From Leptothermofonsia sichuanensis E412 (GTDB lineage Bacteria; Cyanobacteriota; Cyanobacteriia; Leptolyngbyales; Leptolyngbyaceae), in assembly GCF_019891175.1 (NCBI RefSeq), contig NZ_CP072600.1, positions 2,480,001 through 2,544,000 on the forward strand: a stretch of DNA of 64,000 nucleotides, in the 5' to 3' direction. The notes beneath the pieces are model-generated. The model saw nothing but the letters and a program-made list of their open reading frames with translations, was not told where the DNA came from and ran no database searches. Positions within the stretch are counted from its first letter, which is position 1; every line of letters begins with the position of its first letter. Below are positions 52,206 through 61,264 of this stretch, piece after piece. A program made the position numbers and the translations under genes.

Positions 52206-53657
52206 ATGAATCCAGAACTATTAACCTCCTTTAATTTCTTACCGCTTCCCCTTCTAGCAACCACAGAAGCAGAAAGCAGTTCTCTGATTTTGGCTGGAGT
52301 ATTGCTCAGTCTGGCGGTAATTTATCTGGCAAGCAAGCTGGGAGGAGAAATCTGTTCTCGAATTAATTTGCCGCCTGTGTTGGGTGAACTAATCTGCGGT
52401 GTGCTGGTGGGTATCTCTGCATTGCACCTGCTGATTCTCACCGATATTGGGGAAACGGGAACGAACTCCGTCATTATGGATCTGTTGCAAGCAACTGCTC
52501 ACATGGAGCCAGCCATGTTTTCCCATGTCTTTCAGTCTCAGCGGGAGGTGATTTCCGTTCTGGCAGAAATGGGCGTTGTTGTGTTGCTGTTTGAGATTGG
52601 TTTGGAATCTGATTTGAAGGAACTGCTGCGGGTGGGGATTCAATCCACTGTAGTAGCAGTTATTGGTGTGGTCACCCCCCTCGTCCTGGGCACGGCTGGA
52701 CTCATGCTGCTATTTGGCATTCCAGCCGTGCCGGCTGTGTTTGCTGGAGCCGCCCTCACAGCAACCAGTATTGGGATTACGGCTAAAGTGCTGGCAGAAA
52801 TGCAGCGACTCAATACCCGTGAGGGGCAGATTATTGTTGGTGCCGCTGTGATTGATGATGTGCTGGGCATCATTGTGCTGGCGGTTGTGGCTGGACTGGC
52901 ACGGGATGGACAGGTGGTTGTCCGCGATGTGGTTTATCTGATTGTCAGTGCGGCAGTGTTTTTTATTGGTGCCATCTGGGTGGGGCGGTTACTCAACCCA
53001 TTTTTTGTTCGGATGGTGAATCAAATGAAAACACGGGGGCAGGTGCTGTTATCTGCTCTGTTTTTTGCGTTAATCCTGTCCTACATTTCGGCAACCATTC
53101 ATCTGGAGGCAATTTTAGGGGCATTTGCAGCGGGGTTGGTGCTGGCAGAAACCGAGAAGCGAGAGGAACTGCAAAAACAGGTTGCTCCTGTGGCCGATAC
53201 CCTGATGCCCGTTTTCTTTGTTGTGGTTGGTGCCCGCACTGATATCAGTGTCCTCAATCCCTTTGTTCCAGAAAACTGGGAAGGATTGATTATGGCGTCA
53301 TTTCTGATTTTGATTGCGATCGCAGGCAAAGTCGTAACTGGATTTGGCGTATTTGGTCAACCCGGCATTAATCGACTGGCGATCGGGGTTGGCATGGTCC
53401 CCCGTGGGGAAGTGGGTCTGGTGTTTGCCGCGATCGGTGACGCGACTGGAGCATTGAGCGAATCATTAAGTGCTGCCATCATCGTCATGGTAATCCTGAC
53501 TACCTTTCTGGCTCCTCCTATGCTGCGCTGGACATTTTCTCTCTCAGAGGGTCCTGGAGACTCACCTTCAGTTGCCAGTCTCAACAGCAGCACTGCCGAA
53601 CCTGTTCTGGTCGAGTCAGAACGACAACCGGAACTGGTTGAATCTGAAACTCAATAA
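52206..53657 (+). CDS. CPA2-family cation:proton antiporter
   Basis: From MNPELLTSFNFLPLPLLATT, about 483 aa with some 12 membrane helices. Features: INLPPVLGELICGVLVGISA (TM2 Pro region), MGVVVLLFEIGLESDLKELL, and IVGAAVIDDVLGIIVLAVVA, which carries the paired acidic residues of the transport site. It fits Na+/H+ or K+/H+ exchangers of the KefB/NapA type. A soluble tail of about 40 residues ends the protein; no TrkA domain is attached. Confidence 0.9.
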   Translation: MNPELLTSFNFLPLPLLATTEAESSSLILAGVLLSLAVIYLASKLGGEICSRINLPPVLGELICGVLVGISALHLLILTDIGETGTNSVIMDLLQATAHMEPAMFSHVFQSQREVISVLAEMGVVVLLFEIGLESDLKELLRVGIQSTVVAVIGVVTPLVLGTAGLMLLFGIPAVPAVFAGAALTATSIGITAKVLAEMQRLNTREGQIIVGAAVIDDVLGIIVLAVVAGLARDGQVVVRDVVYLIVSAAVFFIGAIWVGRLLNPFFVRMVNQMKTRGQVLLSALFFALILSYISATIHLEAILGAFAAGLVLAETEKREELQKQVAPVADTLMPVFFVVVGARTDISVLNPFVPENWEGLIMASFLILIAIAGKVVTGFGVFGQPGINRLAIGVGMVPRGEVGLVFAAIGDATGALSESLSAAIIVMVILTTFLAPPMLRWTFSLSEGPGDSPSVASLNSSTAEPVLVESERQPELVESETQ

Positions 53658-53673
53658 ACATGCAATTAACAGC

Positions 53674-53769
53674 TATAGCCCTTTTCAAGGGTGTGAGGTA
53701 CAGTGAGGGTGCTCTGCACCCTCACTGTACCTCATGCTCCCGTACTTTACTGAATTAAAAAACGCCATA
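53674..53769 (+). mobile_element. TATAGC-ended MITE (family M3), third copy
   Basis: TATAGCCCTTTTCAAGGGTG at the left, hairpin GAGGTACAGTGAGGGTGC with its complement, and a right end AATTAAAAAACGCCATA. Placed directly after the antiporter gene. Confidence 0.72.
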
Positions 53770-53811
53770 TCCCTCTTTAATCACGCTTGAAGCAGATAAA
53801 TTCTGAAAATA

Positions 53812-53932
53812 CCTCGTTTCCACGGCTCTGCCTGGAAATGGCAAATCCGAGGCTTTGCCTCCTTTCAGGTTTACTTGAGGCAGCGCCTCTGAACTTCCAT
53901 TCCAGGCTGGAAGTCTGGAACGAGGGTTGGTT
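53812..53932. repeat. Dispersed palindromic repeat cluster
   Basis: CTCGTTTCCACGGCTCTGCC TGGAAATG, GAGGCTTTGCCTC, GAGGCAGCGCCTC and CCAGGCTGGAAGTCTGGAACGAGG: a chain of small hairpins as at 22999 and 25888. Confidence 0.6.
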
Positions 53933-54024
53933 ATAAATTTTTCCAGCAGAAGTGACAGAAGAGGGATAACAACTAACAACTAACAACTTTTCCTGTCCCC
54001 TATCTCCTTATCTTCTGAGTTTCT

Positions 54025-54900
54025 ATGCAAAAACTCCTGATTACAGGAGCCAGTGGCTTTCTTGGCTGGAATCTTTGCCAGGTGGCTGCTCCTGCCTGGG
54101 AAATCTATGGCACCTATTTCTCCCGTTCTACCCCAATTGCGGGAACAACCCTGCTCAAAGTTGATTTACGCCAGTTTCAGGATTTGAAAAACCTGTTCCA
54201 GACCGTTCGACCGGATGCGGTCATTCACCTGGCAGCCCAGGCAAGGCTCGATCGCTGCCAGCAAGAACCGGAGGACTCCCATTTACTCAACGTCACCCTT
54301 GCCGGCAACGTTGCTGGTTTATGTGCTGACTTTGCCATTCCCTGCGTGTTTACCTCAACCGATCAGGTGTTTGATGGCTTAAATCCACCCTACCGGGAAA
54401 CTGACCCTGTGTCGCCGATTCAGCGCTACGGCGAACAAAAAGCCCTGGCAGAAACAGAAGTGCTGAACCGCTATCCCAAAACTGCGGTCTGTCGGATGCC
54501 CCTGATGTTTGGGGCAGTTCCTCCGACTGCCAGCAGCTTCCTGCAACCCTTCATCCAAACGTTGAGGGAGGGTAAAGAACTGAACCTGTTTGTAGACGAA
54601 ATCCGCACGCCGGTCAGTGGTACAACGGCTGCCAGGGGGCTACTACTGGCACTCCAAACTGTCCAGGGATTGCTCCACCTGGGTGGCAGAGAACGCATCT
54701 CCCGCTACGACTTTGGCCGGTTAATGGTAGAAGTTCTTGACCTGCCGGCTACAGGAATCAAACCGTCTCGCCAGCAAGACTTTGAGACATCGGCTCCCCG
54801 TCCACCAGATGTCTCCCTGGACAGCTCTAAGGCATTTGCGCTGGGCTATAATCCCCTCTCGCTGCGAGAAGAATTAAGCCAGTTGAAGGGCAACGTGTAA
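54025..54900 (+). CDS. RmlD-like NAD(P)-dependent sugar reductase
   Basis: A 291-aa short-chain reductase of the dTDP-4-dehydrorhamnose reductase group. N-terminal KLLITGASGFLGWNLCQ binds the dinucleotide; AVIHLAAQARLDRCQQEPED and TSTDQVFDGLNPPYRETDPV carry the active-site Thr/Ser; and YGEQKALAETEVL has the Tyr-x3-Lys pair. It may supply a deoxysugar to the cell surface; no other rml gene is adjacent. Confidence 0.87.
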   Translation: MQKLLITGASGFLGWNLCQVAAPAWEIYGTYFSRSTPIAGTTLLKVDLRQFQDLKNLFQTVRPDAVIHLAAQARLDRCQQEPEDSHLLNVTLAGNVAGLCADFAIPCVFTSTDQVFDGLNPPYRETDPVSPIQRYGEQKALAETEVLNRYPKTAVCRMPLMFGAVPPTASSFLQPFIQTLREGKELNLFVDEIRTPVSGTTAARGLLLALQTVQGLLHLGGRERISRYDFGRLMVEVLDLPATGIKPSRQQDFETSAPRPPDVSLDSSKAFALGYNPLSLREELSQLKGNV

Positions 54901-54925
54901 GTACCCGATATTCAAGGCTTACTCC

Positions 54926-55984
54926 CTACTTCCGATGCCTGGCTCCCCGATACTGCATCTGGGGTTTCAGGGTATGGTTTGCCATGAATCTGGGCATGTC
55001 GCCTTGATGCCCCATGACAATGACTGTGTCCCCTTCATGGAGAAAGAGGTCGCGTCCGGGGTGGATAATGGTGGTGCCATCGGCCCGGCACAGGGCAACG
55101 ACCAGAAATGTGCCCCGGCCTCGTACTTCAATTGTGCCGATGCTGGTACCCACCAGCGGGGACCCAGCTGGAATGACCAGTTCATCCATTTGCAGGTCAA
55201 TCTGAGCCAGCAGTTCATTCAGCGTCTTGCGTCCATCATTCTCCTGCACAAAGTTGAGAGAGGCAGGGTGAGTGATGATGTGAGACATGCGCAAAGCACC
55301 AATCTCTGCCGGCAAAACCACATGGTCTGCCCCTGCCTGCCGCAGTTTCTTTTCAGTAGAGGGAAATTCACCTCGTGCGATGATGATCAGGTCAGGGTTG
55401 AGGTTGCGGGCAGTCAGCGTGATGAATACATTGATGGCATCGTCCGGCAAAACCGTTGCCACTACCTTTGCCCGTTCAATCCCGGCGTTTTCCAGAATCA
55501 CTTCATCGGCAGCGTTTCCCAGACGGACAAGGTACCCTCTGGCTTCGGCGGCAGCGATGCGATCGGCGTTACTGTCCAGAACCACGAAGGGGATGCGGGC
55601 TTCGACCAGTTTACGGGCCAGAATTTGCCCAATACGCCCAAATCCACAGATGATGACGTGATCTTTCAGGTTTGCGATTTCTCGCGTCATGCGTCTTGCC
55701 CCCAAGGCTCTGTTGAACTCACCCTCTGTAATCATCTGGATGAATCCACCCACAATGTAAACAACAGACACATAACCGGCAACAATGACCAGCATTGTAA
55801 ATGCCCTCAGCGCCGGAGTCATGGGTCCAACTTCACCAAAGCCCACCCCAAAGACGGTGATGATCACCATATAGATGGCGTCAATCAGGCTCCAACCAGA
55901 GATGACATACCCTGCAACGGCGATGAGGGCAATCACCAGGAAACAGATCACCCCGGTCAGGATATTTTTAAGCGATCGCCTCAT
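54926..55984 (-). CDS. Two-helix K+ channel with RCK (TrkA-N) domain
   Basis: 352 aa: two membrane helices around a pore loop (IITVFGVGFGEVGPMTP, residues 41-57), then a TrkA-N domain (HVIICGFGRIGQILARKLVE) and a TrkA-C domain (GTSIGTIEVRGRGTFLVVAL). This is the MthK/Kch layout, gating ion flow by ligand binding. The selectivity filter reads GVGFGE rather than TVGYGD, with Phe for Tyr and Glu for Asp. Confidence 0.88.
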   Translation of the reverse strand: MRRSLKNILTGVICFLVIALIAVAGYVISGWSLIDAIYMVIITVFGVGFGEVGPMTPALRAFTMLVIVAGYVSVVYIVGGFIQMITEGEFNRALGARRMTREIANLKDHVIICGFGRIGQILARKLVEARIPFVVLDSNADRIAAAEARGYLVRLGNAADEVILENAGIERAKVVATVLPDDAINVFITLTARNLNPDLIIIARGEFPSTEKKLRQAGADHVVLPAEIGALRMSHIITHPASLNFVQENDGRKTLNELLAQIDLQMDELVIPAGSPLVGTSIGTIEVRGRGTFLVVALCRADGTTIIHPGRDLFLHEGDTVIVMGHQGDMPRFMANHTLKPQMQYRGARHRK

Positions 55985-56179
55985 AGGGAGAATCGGAGCC
56001 AGATTGAACGAGGGTAGTCTCTGTAAGGTTTGTTCTGAACTGGGTGACTACTGCTATACATTAAACGCCAGGTCGGGGAGAGGTTTTGTATTGATCAAGC
56101 CAATCACCAGACAGGCGACAGGTTACTGGTATTTCTACCACCTGTCGCCTGTTAATTGTTGCATCTGGTTCGCTGTTGC

Positions 56180-56737
56180 CTATCGAGCCTGCTGGTTTTT
56201 CTTCTGCCGATGACGGGCAGATGCCATCCCCAGACCTGCGATCGCCAGGCCACCGATCACGCCCGGTTCCGGAATGGCCTCAGCCGGACTCCCAAAGGAT
56301 AGGGTCTCCTCAGAAAAATAGCGCCCGGCAATGCTATCTGGGGTGAAAGCGAAACCAACCACCGTTTCACCGAGTGTGCTATTACTTCTCCAACCCGCCC
56401 CTCCTGGACCAGCAGTAGAATTGGTGACCCAGAAGCTATAGAAATTGGGTGTGACAAAAAAACTGAAAGGTGCCAGGTCTGTCAGTCCCCAGGCAATCGT
56501 TTCAAATCCTGGTTCGCTCCCCTGGAACAGGGCAGAAAATGCTGTAAATTCGTTGCCATCTAACTGACCATTGCCATCCCTATCACTGCCAGCCAATTCT
56601 CCGGTCAGGGTTCCACTGCTGTCAAAGTCCAGACTAAAGGAAAAGTTGTAGGCAAGGGCAGAACTGATGGGGATGGTCGTGACCCCCAAGAGAGTGCTGG
56701 CAGTCACAATTGCGAGCCGATAAAACCGATTTAGCAC
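56180..56737 (-). CDS. PEP-CTERM exported protein
   Basis: 185 aa with a signal peptide (MLNRFYRLAIVTASTLLGVT, cut near SALA), an EF-hand-like loop (DRDGNGQLDGNEF), and a C-terminal PEP-CTERM sorting signal (IPEPGVIGGLAIAGLGMASA then basic RHRQKK). The protein would be processed by exosortase and released or anchored at the surface. Binding partner unknown. Confidence 0.87.
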   Translation of the reverse strand: MLNRFYRLAIVTASTLLGVTTIPISSALAYNFSFSLDFDSSGTLTGELAGSDRDGNGQLDGNEFTAFSALFQGSEPGFETIAWGLTDLAPFSFFVTPNFYSFWVTNSTAGPGGAGWRSNSTLGETVVGFAFTPDSIAGRYFSEETLSFGSPAEAIPEPGVIGGLAIAGLGMASARHRQKKNQQAR

Positions 56738-56907
56738 AATTCGCTTCTCCCTGTTGTGGTATCTTGTGTCACCAGGATGTTTGGTTACCTATGTGACCCT
56801 AATTCCACCAAATCCACGGGTACGATGTAAGTTTTGCTGGCTACATGGTGTATTAAGTTTTAGTAAACCTGATTGGTACCAGTCGTACTGCCAGTGACAC
56901 CTTTTAG

Positions 56908-57765
56908 ATGACACTTTTTACACAGCTTTTATCGTTTGCAGGGTTTTTGCCTCGGTGCTGGTTTGCATCTGTCGGCTGTTGGCTGTTGACCTGGTTGCTC
57001 TGGACAGGTCCAGCGGCGGCAGGTCCGCTGGCTGACCGTCTGGCGGCGTTTCCCAAATGGGACAGCAAACCATTGGTGCAGTCAGTAGATGGTGATCTGG
57101 TTTACCCTGACTGGTTTCAGGGCACCTGGGAAATGACCAGCACCCTGGTCGATTTGCTGGCTCCCCTGGCACCAGAGATTACGACTCCGGGGTTTGACAG
57201 TAACCGGCAATACTTGAATCAACCTGTGATTTGCCGGGTCAGGTTTGTTCCAGCTCGTTTTCTCCCTGGAAATCCCAGACTATTGCCCTTACCCCCACCG
57301 CTGAAGTCATTGACCCAGGCTCCCATTGTGGCCGATCGCGCCTTTAATGGGCTGAATCTGGCGAGGGCATACCTGGGCGATCGGGCAGTCCTGGCAGTCG
57401 AAGTTGATTCCACAAACCCCAACCGTCAAATGACTACTCTGAGTGGAGGGCGTCAGTTAATTTCCATCATCTCTGGCCGGGCAACCGAGATGGATGAGAA
57501 TCATCGTTTCTCCAGTGGTGACTCACCTCGCTTCATTACTACTGAACTCTTCCAGCAGGTTTTTCGGGGCAGTTCCCAACCTTACCTGAACCAGGTAGAA
57601 ACCACGACTGCCTATCAGTATTTGCCAGCTAAAAATCCAACCATTTTGGCAGATCAGGTGACCGCTATTTATCTTTCTCCTCAGGATCCTCAATACTTCC
57701 AGGCAGGTAATCACCCGGTTGCTCTCTACCGCTATCGCCTGGAGTTTTCGCCTCAGAACCATTGA
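56908..57765 (+). CDS. DUF6816-like exported or lumenal protein
   Basis: 285 aa, with a hydrophobic signal segment (FASVGCWLLTWLLWTGPAAA) and the mature sequence GPLADRLAAFPKWDSKPLVQ. LVYPDWFQGTWEMTSTLVDL follows, typical of a cyanobacterial/plastid family annotated DUF6816. The fold resembles lipocalin-type lumen proteins, but that is inference. It ends 15 nt before queG, so the two may be cotranscribed. Confidence 0.75.
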   Translation: MTLFTQLLSFAGFLPRCWFASVGCWLLTWLLWTGPAAAGPLADRLAAFPKWDSKPLVQSVDGDLVYPDWFQGTWEMTSTLVDLLAPLAPEITTPGFDSNRQYLNQPVICRVRFVPARFLPGNPRLLPLPPPLKSLTQAPIVADRAFNGLNLARAYLGDRAVLAVEVDSTNPNRQMTTLSGGRQLISIISGRATEMDENHRFSSGDSPRFITTELFQQVFRGSSQPYLNQVETTTAYQYLPAKNPTILADQVTAIYLSPQDPQYFQAGNHPVALYRYRLEFSPQNH

Positions 57766-57780
57766 AACTGGGTTTCACGA

Positions 57781-58704
57781 ATGGAAATTAGCCTCCAAAT
57801 CAAGCAAAAAGCTCTGGAACTGGGATTTCATAAGGTTGGAATTGCGGTTATAGCAGATGATTCCGGGTCAGATCGCCGTGGCTTATTGTCCTGGCTGGCG
57901 CAGGGCTATCATGCTGATATGACCTGGATGGAAAATCCTAAACGCCAGGATGTCCGGTTGGTCATGCCAGAAGCGCGATCGCTGATCAGTGTTGCAATGA
58001 ACTACTACACAAATCATGCCAGACCGCAAGGGCCGCAATACGCTAGGATTTCTCGCTATGGTTGGGGGCGGGACTACCACAAAGTCCTGCATCAGCGGTT
58101 AAAAACACTGGCAACCTGGATAGAAGCCCAGGGTGACAACATTCAAACCCGTTACTATGCCGATACGGGTCCCGTTCAGGATAAGGTCTGGGCACAGCGG
58201 GCGGGCATTGGCTGGATTGCCAAGAACGGCAACCTGATTACACGAGAGTATGGTTCCTGGGTCTTTTTGGGCGAAGTGCTTACCAATTTGCCCCTCATAC
58301 CCGATCGCCCCCATACTGCCCACTGTGGCACCTGCACCCGTTGTATAGATGCCTGTCCTACCCAGGCAATTCGCCAACCCGCGGTCATTGACTCCAATCG
58401 CTGCATTGCCTATCACACGATTGAAAACCGGGCAGCGGAATTACCCGCCGCGATCGCCGCCCACCTGCATGGTTGGGTGGCTGGCTGTGACATCTGCCAG
58501 GACGTTTGCCCCTGGAACCAGCGCTTCGCCAAACCTACTGATATTGCTGAGTTTCAGCCCGACCCCTGGAAAGTCAGCCCAACCCTGGCTGAACTTGCGG
58601 ATCTGTCTGATGAAGAGCATACCCGACACTTCACAGGTTCTGCCCTGAAACGCATTAAACCGTGGATGCTCCGCCGGAATGCTCGTGCTTTGTGGCAATC
58701 CTGA
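57781..58704 (+). CDS. queG: Epoxyqueuosine reductase
   Basis: 307 aa. The N-terminal part contains a conserved DUF1730 region (ARISRYGWGRDYHKVLHQRL; ADTGPVQDKVWAQRAGIGWI). Two 4Fe-4S motifs follow: CGTCTRCIDACPTQAI and CDICQDVCPWNQRF. QueG reduces epoxyqueuosine to queuosine in tRNA, using cobalamin. The start ATG is 15 nt after the previous stop. Family length and motifs are complete. Confidence 0.95.
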   Translation: MEISLQIKQKALELGFHKVGIAVIADDSGSDRRGLLSWLAQGYHADMTWMENPKRQDVRLVMPEARSLISVAMNYYTNHARPQGPQYARISRYGWGRDYHKVLHQRLKTLATWIEAQGDNIQTRYYADTGPVQDKVWAQRAGIGWIAKNGNLITREYGSWVFLGEVLTNLPLIPDRPHTAHCGTCTRCIDACPTQAIRQPAVIDSNRCIAYHTIENRAAELPAAIAAHLHGWVAGCDICQDVCPWNQRFAKPTDIAEFQPDPWKVSPTLAELADLSDEEHTRHFTGSALKRIKPWMLRRNARALWQS

Positions 58705-58790
58705 GGAGGGAATTGAGGCAATCAGGGGGCAAGGTGTCTCAGATCTGATACGCTGTACCCCGTACCCACCAGACAAATCATCACTGCCGT

Positions 58791-58870
58791 GGGGTTGCTG
58801 ATTCCGGGTATGAATTAAAAGTTGTATGGATTGAAACTCCGTTCCAATTCATACGGCTATTCAGCACCAC
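58791..58870 (+). repeat. Dispersed hairpin repeat (family R2), copy 2
   Basis: GGGTTGCTGATTCCGGGTAT GAATTA..., CCAATTCATACGGCTATTCA and GCACC. Homologous to 38805-38877. Confidence 0.7.
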
Positions 58871-58906
58871 CCTACTGTAACATCAACCGTGTGAGGCTTC
58901 CTTCGG

Positions 58907-59860
58907 GTGAACACTCCAGTCCATAATTTACGTCTTGAAGCTTTCACAGTTGCGGCTTACATCACAGCCTATGAGGATGCTGAGGCGCTGAATGCCTGTG
59001 TTGCTGCCATCCAGACTCAGACCTTTGCTGTTGCCCAAATTTTGATTGTGGATAATTCTGAGCACCCCCTTGTGCTCACTCCATGCTTGCAAAACAATGA
59101 CACCATTCTGATCTGGTCCCATCCTGAAAACCTGGGGATTGCGGGCGGTCTAGAGCTTGCTTTCAACTGGGCAGACAGGCAAGGATATGACTTCCTCTGG
59201 ACCTTTGACCAGGACAGTACACCTGAGCCAGACTGTCTCGCCCGTCTGCTGGAAACATACATTCATCTGGTCAAGCAAGACTGTAATCCTGGGATTGTTG
59301 CTCCCGCTGCAATCGATAGCAGGACAGGGCAAATCGTCCAACCCAGCCGGTTTCTGGGCGATCGCTTTCGGGGATTCCAGCCGTCTGACCCTACCATTTC
59401 TTATGAATGTGATGCTCCCATTACCTCAGGTTCGCTGGTGCAGATGAGGGCAGCAAGGCAGATTCCACCACCAGACCGGAACCTGTTTATGGACGGAATT
59501 GATCTGGACTATGGATTGAGGTTACGCAAAGCGGGCTTTCAAAATTTTGTGGTTCCCGCTGCCCGTATGTATCATCGCTTTGGTACTCCCCTTCAAATAG
59601 AATTGTTTGGCTGGAAAAGAGTCTTTCAATGTTACTCACCGTTGCGGTATTACTACATTTGTCGAAACCAGACCTACCTTGAATTGCGCCATGCAACAGG
59701 AGTCTATCGATTCACTTGCTTCCTCCGCCGGATCAACTATTTAGCGCTGACCATTTGCAAAATTCTGGTGCTGGATCCTGAATCGAAAGCCCATAAAATC
59801 AATGCCTGCCTGACAGGCACCTATCACGGACTGATTGGCAAATTGGGCAAGTGCTGGTAG
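58907..59860 (+). CDS. Family 2 glycosyltransferase (rhamnosyltransferase-like)
   Basis: 317 aa with a GTG start at 58907. GT-A landmarks: VAAYITAYEDAEALNACVAA, ILIVDNSEHPLVL, NLGIAGGLELAFNWADRQGY and LWTFDQDSTPEPDCLARLLE (DxD-like DQD). The C-terminal part has MDGIDLDYGLRLRKAGFQNF. The style is that of rhamnosyltransferases of surface polysaccharide synthesis. A second GT2 gene follows 43 nt downstream. Confidence 0.88.
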   Translation: MNTPVHNLRLEAFTVAAYITAYEDAEALNACVAAIQTQTFAVAQILIVDNSEHPLVLTPCLQNNDTILIWSHPENLGIAGGLELAFNWADRQGYDFLWTFDQDSTPEPDCLARLLETYIHLVKQDCNPGIVAPAAIDSRTGQIVQPSRFLGDRFRGFQPSDPTISYECDAPITSGSLVQMRAARQIPPPDRNLFMDGIDLDYGLRLRKAGFQNFVVPAARMYHRFGTPLQIELFGWKRVFQCYSPLRYYYICRNQTYLELRHATGVYRFTCFLRRINYLALTICKILVLDPESKAHKINACLTGTYHGLIGKLGKCW

Positions 59861-59903
59861 TATTTGCCAGGCGATTTTGAGGTGTTGCTGAGTGCAGGTG
59901 TGA

Positions 59904-60815
59904 ATGAGTGACGATCACAGCCCGCTGGTTTCAATTATTCTGGTCAACTACAATGGCATAGCCGTAATTGACCCGTGTTTGCGATCGCTTCAGCACTTTC
60001 TCCATTCAGTGCCTTACGAAGTCATTATTGTTGACAACTGCTCTACAGATGGAAGTGCCGAATTCATTGAGCACCACTTTCCCCAATTTCATCTGCTCAG
60101 GCAGACAGTCAATCACGGGTTTGGCGCAGGTAATAATATCGGAGCCAGGATTGCCACAGGCAAATTCTTGTTGCTGCTGAATACAGATACGCAACTGATC
60201 AGTGACATTTTGTTACCGTTGATCTTGCTGATGAAGCAGCATCCTGAGGCTGGCATCATTGGTCCCAAATTGCTCAACCCGGATGGCAGCTTGCAACTTT
60301 CTACTGCCTGGGCAGTTAGCTGGAAGGGAGAGTTTAAGACACGGCAACGCCTGAAACAGTACGAAAACCCCACCCATCAACGGGCGATTTTGCAGCGCTT
60401 TGAGCAGTGTCATGAAGTGGATGTGGTGGTTGGCGCTGCCTTGTTTATCAGAAAAAAACTATTTGACCAGCTTGGTGGATTTGACGAGCAGTTTTTTATG
60501 TATTTTGAAGAGTCTGACCTGTGTCGGCGTGCCCAAATGTTGGGCTGGAAAATCCTGTACACTCCTGAGGTTTCGGTTATCCATGTACGCGGGCATTCCA
60601 CCGATCAAATTTCAACACGGATGATGATTGAATATCGGCGCAGCCAGCTTTATTACTACCTGAAACATCGTCCTCTGTGGGAACAAATCTGTTTAAGATT
60701 GTATCTACTGGTCAAGTTTGCGATCGCAACGTTGCGATCGCCCCATTCAACTCCACCTCAGTTATTTCAAGTACTACTGAACTTCAGGCACTATCCCCTC
60801 AAAGGTCCCCGATAG
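59904..60815 (+). CDS. Family 2 glycosyltransferase
   Basis: 303 aa. VSIILVNYNGIAVIDPCLRS and VIIVDNCSTDGSAEFIEHHF form the nucleotide-sugar site; FLLLLNTDTQLIS carries the DxD; VVVGAALFIRKKLFDQLGGF and FMYFEESDLCRRAQMLGWKI form the acceptor side with the catalytic acidic residues. It resembles WcaA/RfbF-type rhamnosyl or hexosyl transferases. It is the second gene of a likely operon. Confidence 0.9.
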   Translation: MSDDHSPLVSIILVNYNGIAVIDPCLRSLQHFLHSVPYEVIIVDNCSTDGSAEFIEHHFPQFHLLRQTVNHGFGAGNNIGARIATGKFLLLLNTDTQLISDILLPLILLMKQHPEAGIIGPKLLNPDGSLQLSTAWAVSWKGEFKTRQRLKQYENPTHQRAILQRFEQCHEVDVVVGAALFIRKKLFDQLGGFDEQFFMYFEESDLCRRAQMLGWKILYTPEVSVIHVRGHSTDQISTRMMIEYRRSQLYYYLKHRPLWEQICLRLYLLVKFAIATLRSPHSTPPQLFQVLLNFRHYPLKGPR

Positions 60816-60949
60816 CTCAGAGCGGCGATCCGCAAGTACGACCAAACGACCAAAAATCGGGCCCATCACTGGAAGGAATCAGGCTATGGGCTGGGTATAG
60901 TCCTGTGGACAATACAGCACCCTGAGTTGATACAGAAACAGAATCACAA

Positions 60950-61014
60950 ACAGCATCAAGAACTTGCTTTGTGTCCTTTGTGTCCTTTGTGTCCTTTGTG
61001 TCTTTGTGGTTAAT
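60950..61014. repeat. Dispersed CTTTGTG repeat
   Basis: Tandem TTGTGTCCTTTGTGTCC units ending TCTTTGTGGTTAATTC. Same family as 13276, 21678 and 47765. Confidence 0.65.
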
Positions 61015-61045
61015 TCAGCGTGGTTAGCGCATCATTTCCTGCTCA

Positions 61046-61144
61046 ATATAGCGAGGCGCTGCTGAATAGCAGTATGACTTGGAACGAAGTTTCAAGTCAT
61101 ACACGCTCTAATTCATACCCAGATTCAGCAATGCCATACAGCGA
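61046..61144 (-). repeat. Dispersed hairpin repeat (family R2), reverse copy
   Basis: On the minus strand it reads GGCATTGCTGAATCTGGGTA TGAATTA..., CCAAGTCATACTGCTATTCA and GCAGCG, matching copies at 38805 and 58791. Confidence 0.68.
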
Positions 61145-61264
61145 AAATTCAATGGGTTGAAGTTGGGCAGGGGGAGGGACAAGTTTAAAAAAATTGTTAT
61201 AAAGGGTAGCGGTGTTGACGAAACAACTTCACCGAATTTTCAGTGGTGCCTGAGGAGTTTGCCC

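Noticed and set aside
54935-56017. A 360-codon + strand frame antisense to the K+ channel gene
   Set aside because: The minus strand encodes an unambiguous channel with RCK domain; the antisense frame is Cys/His-rich noise.
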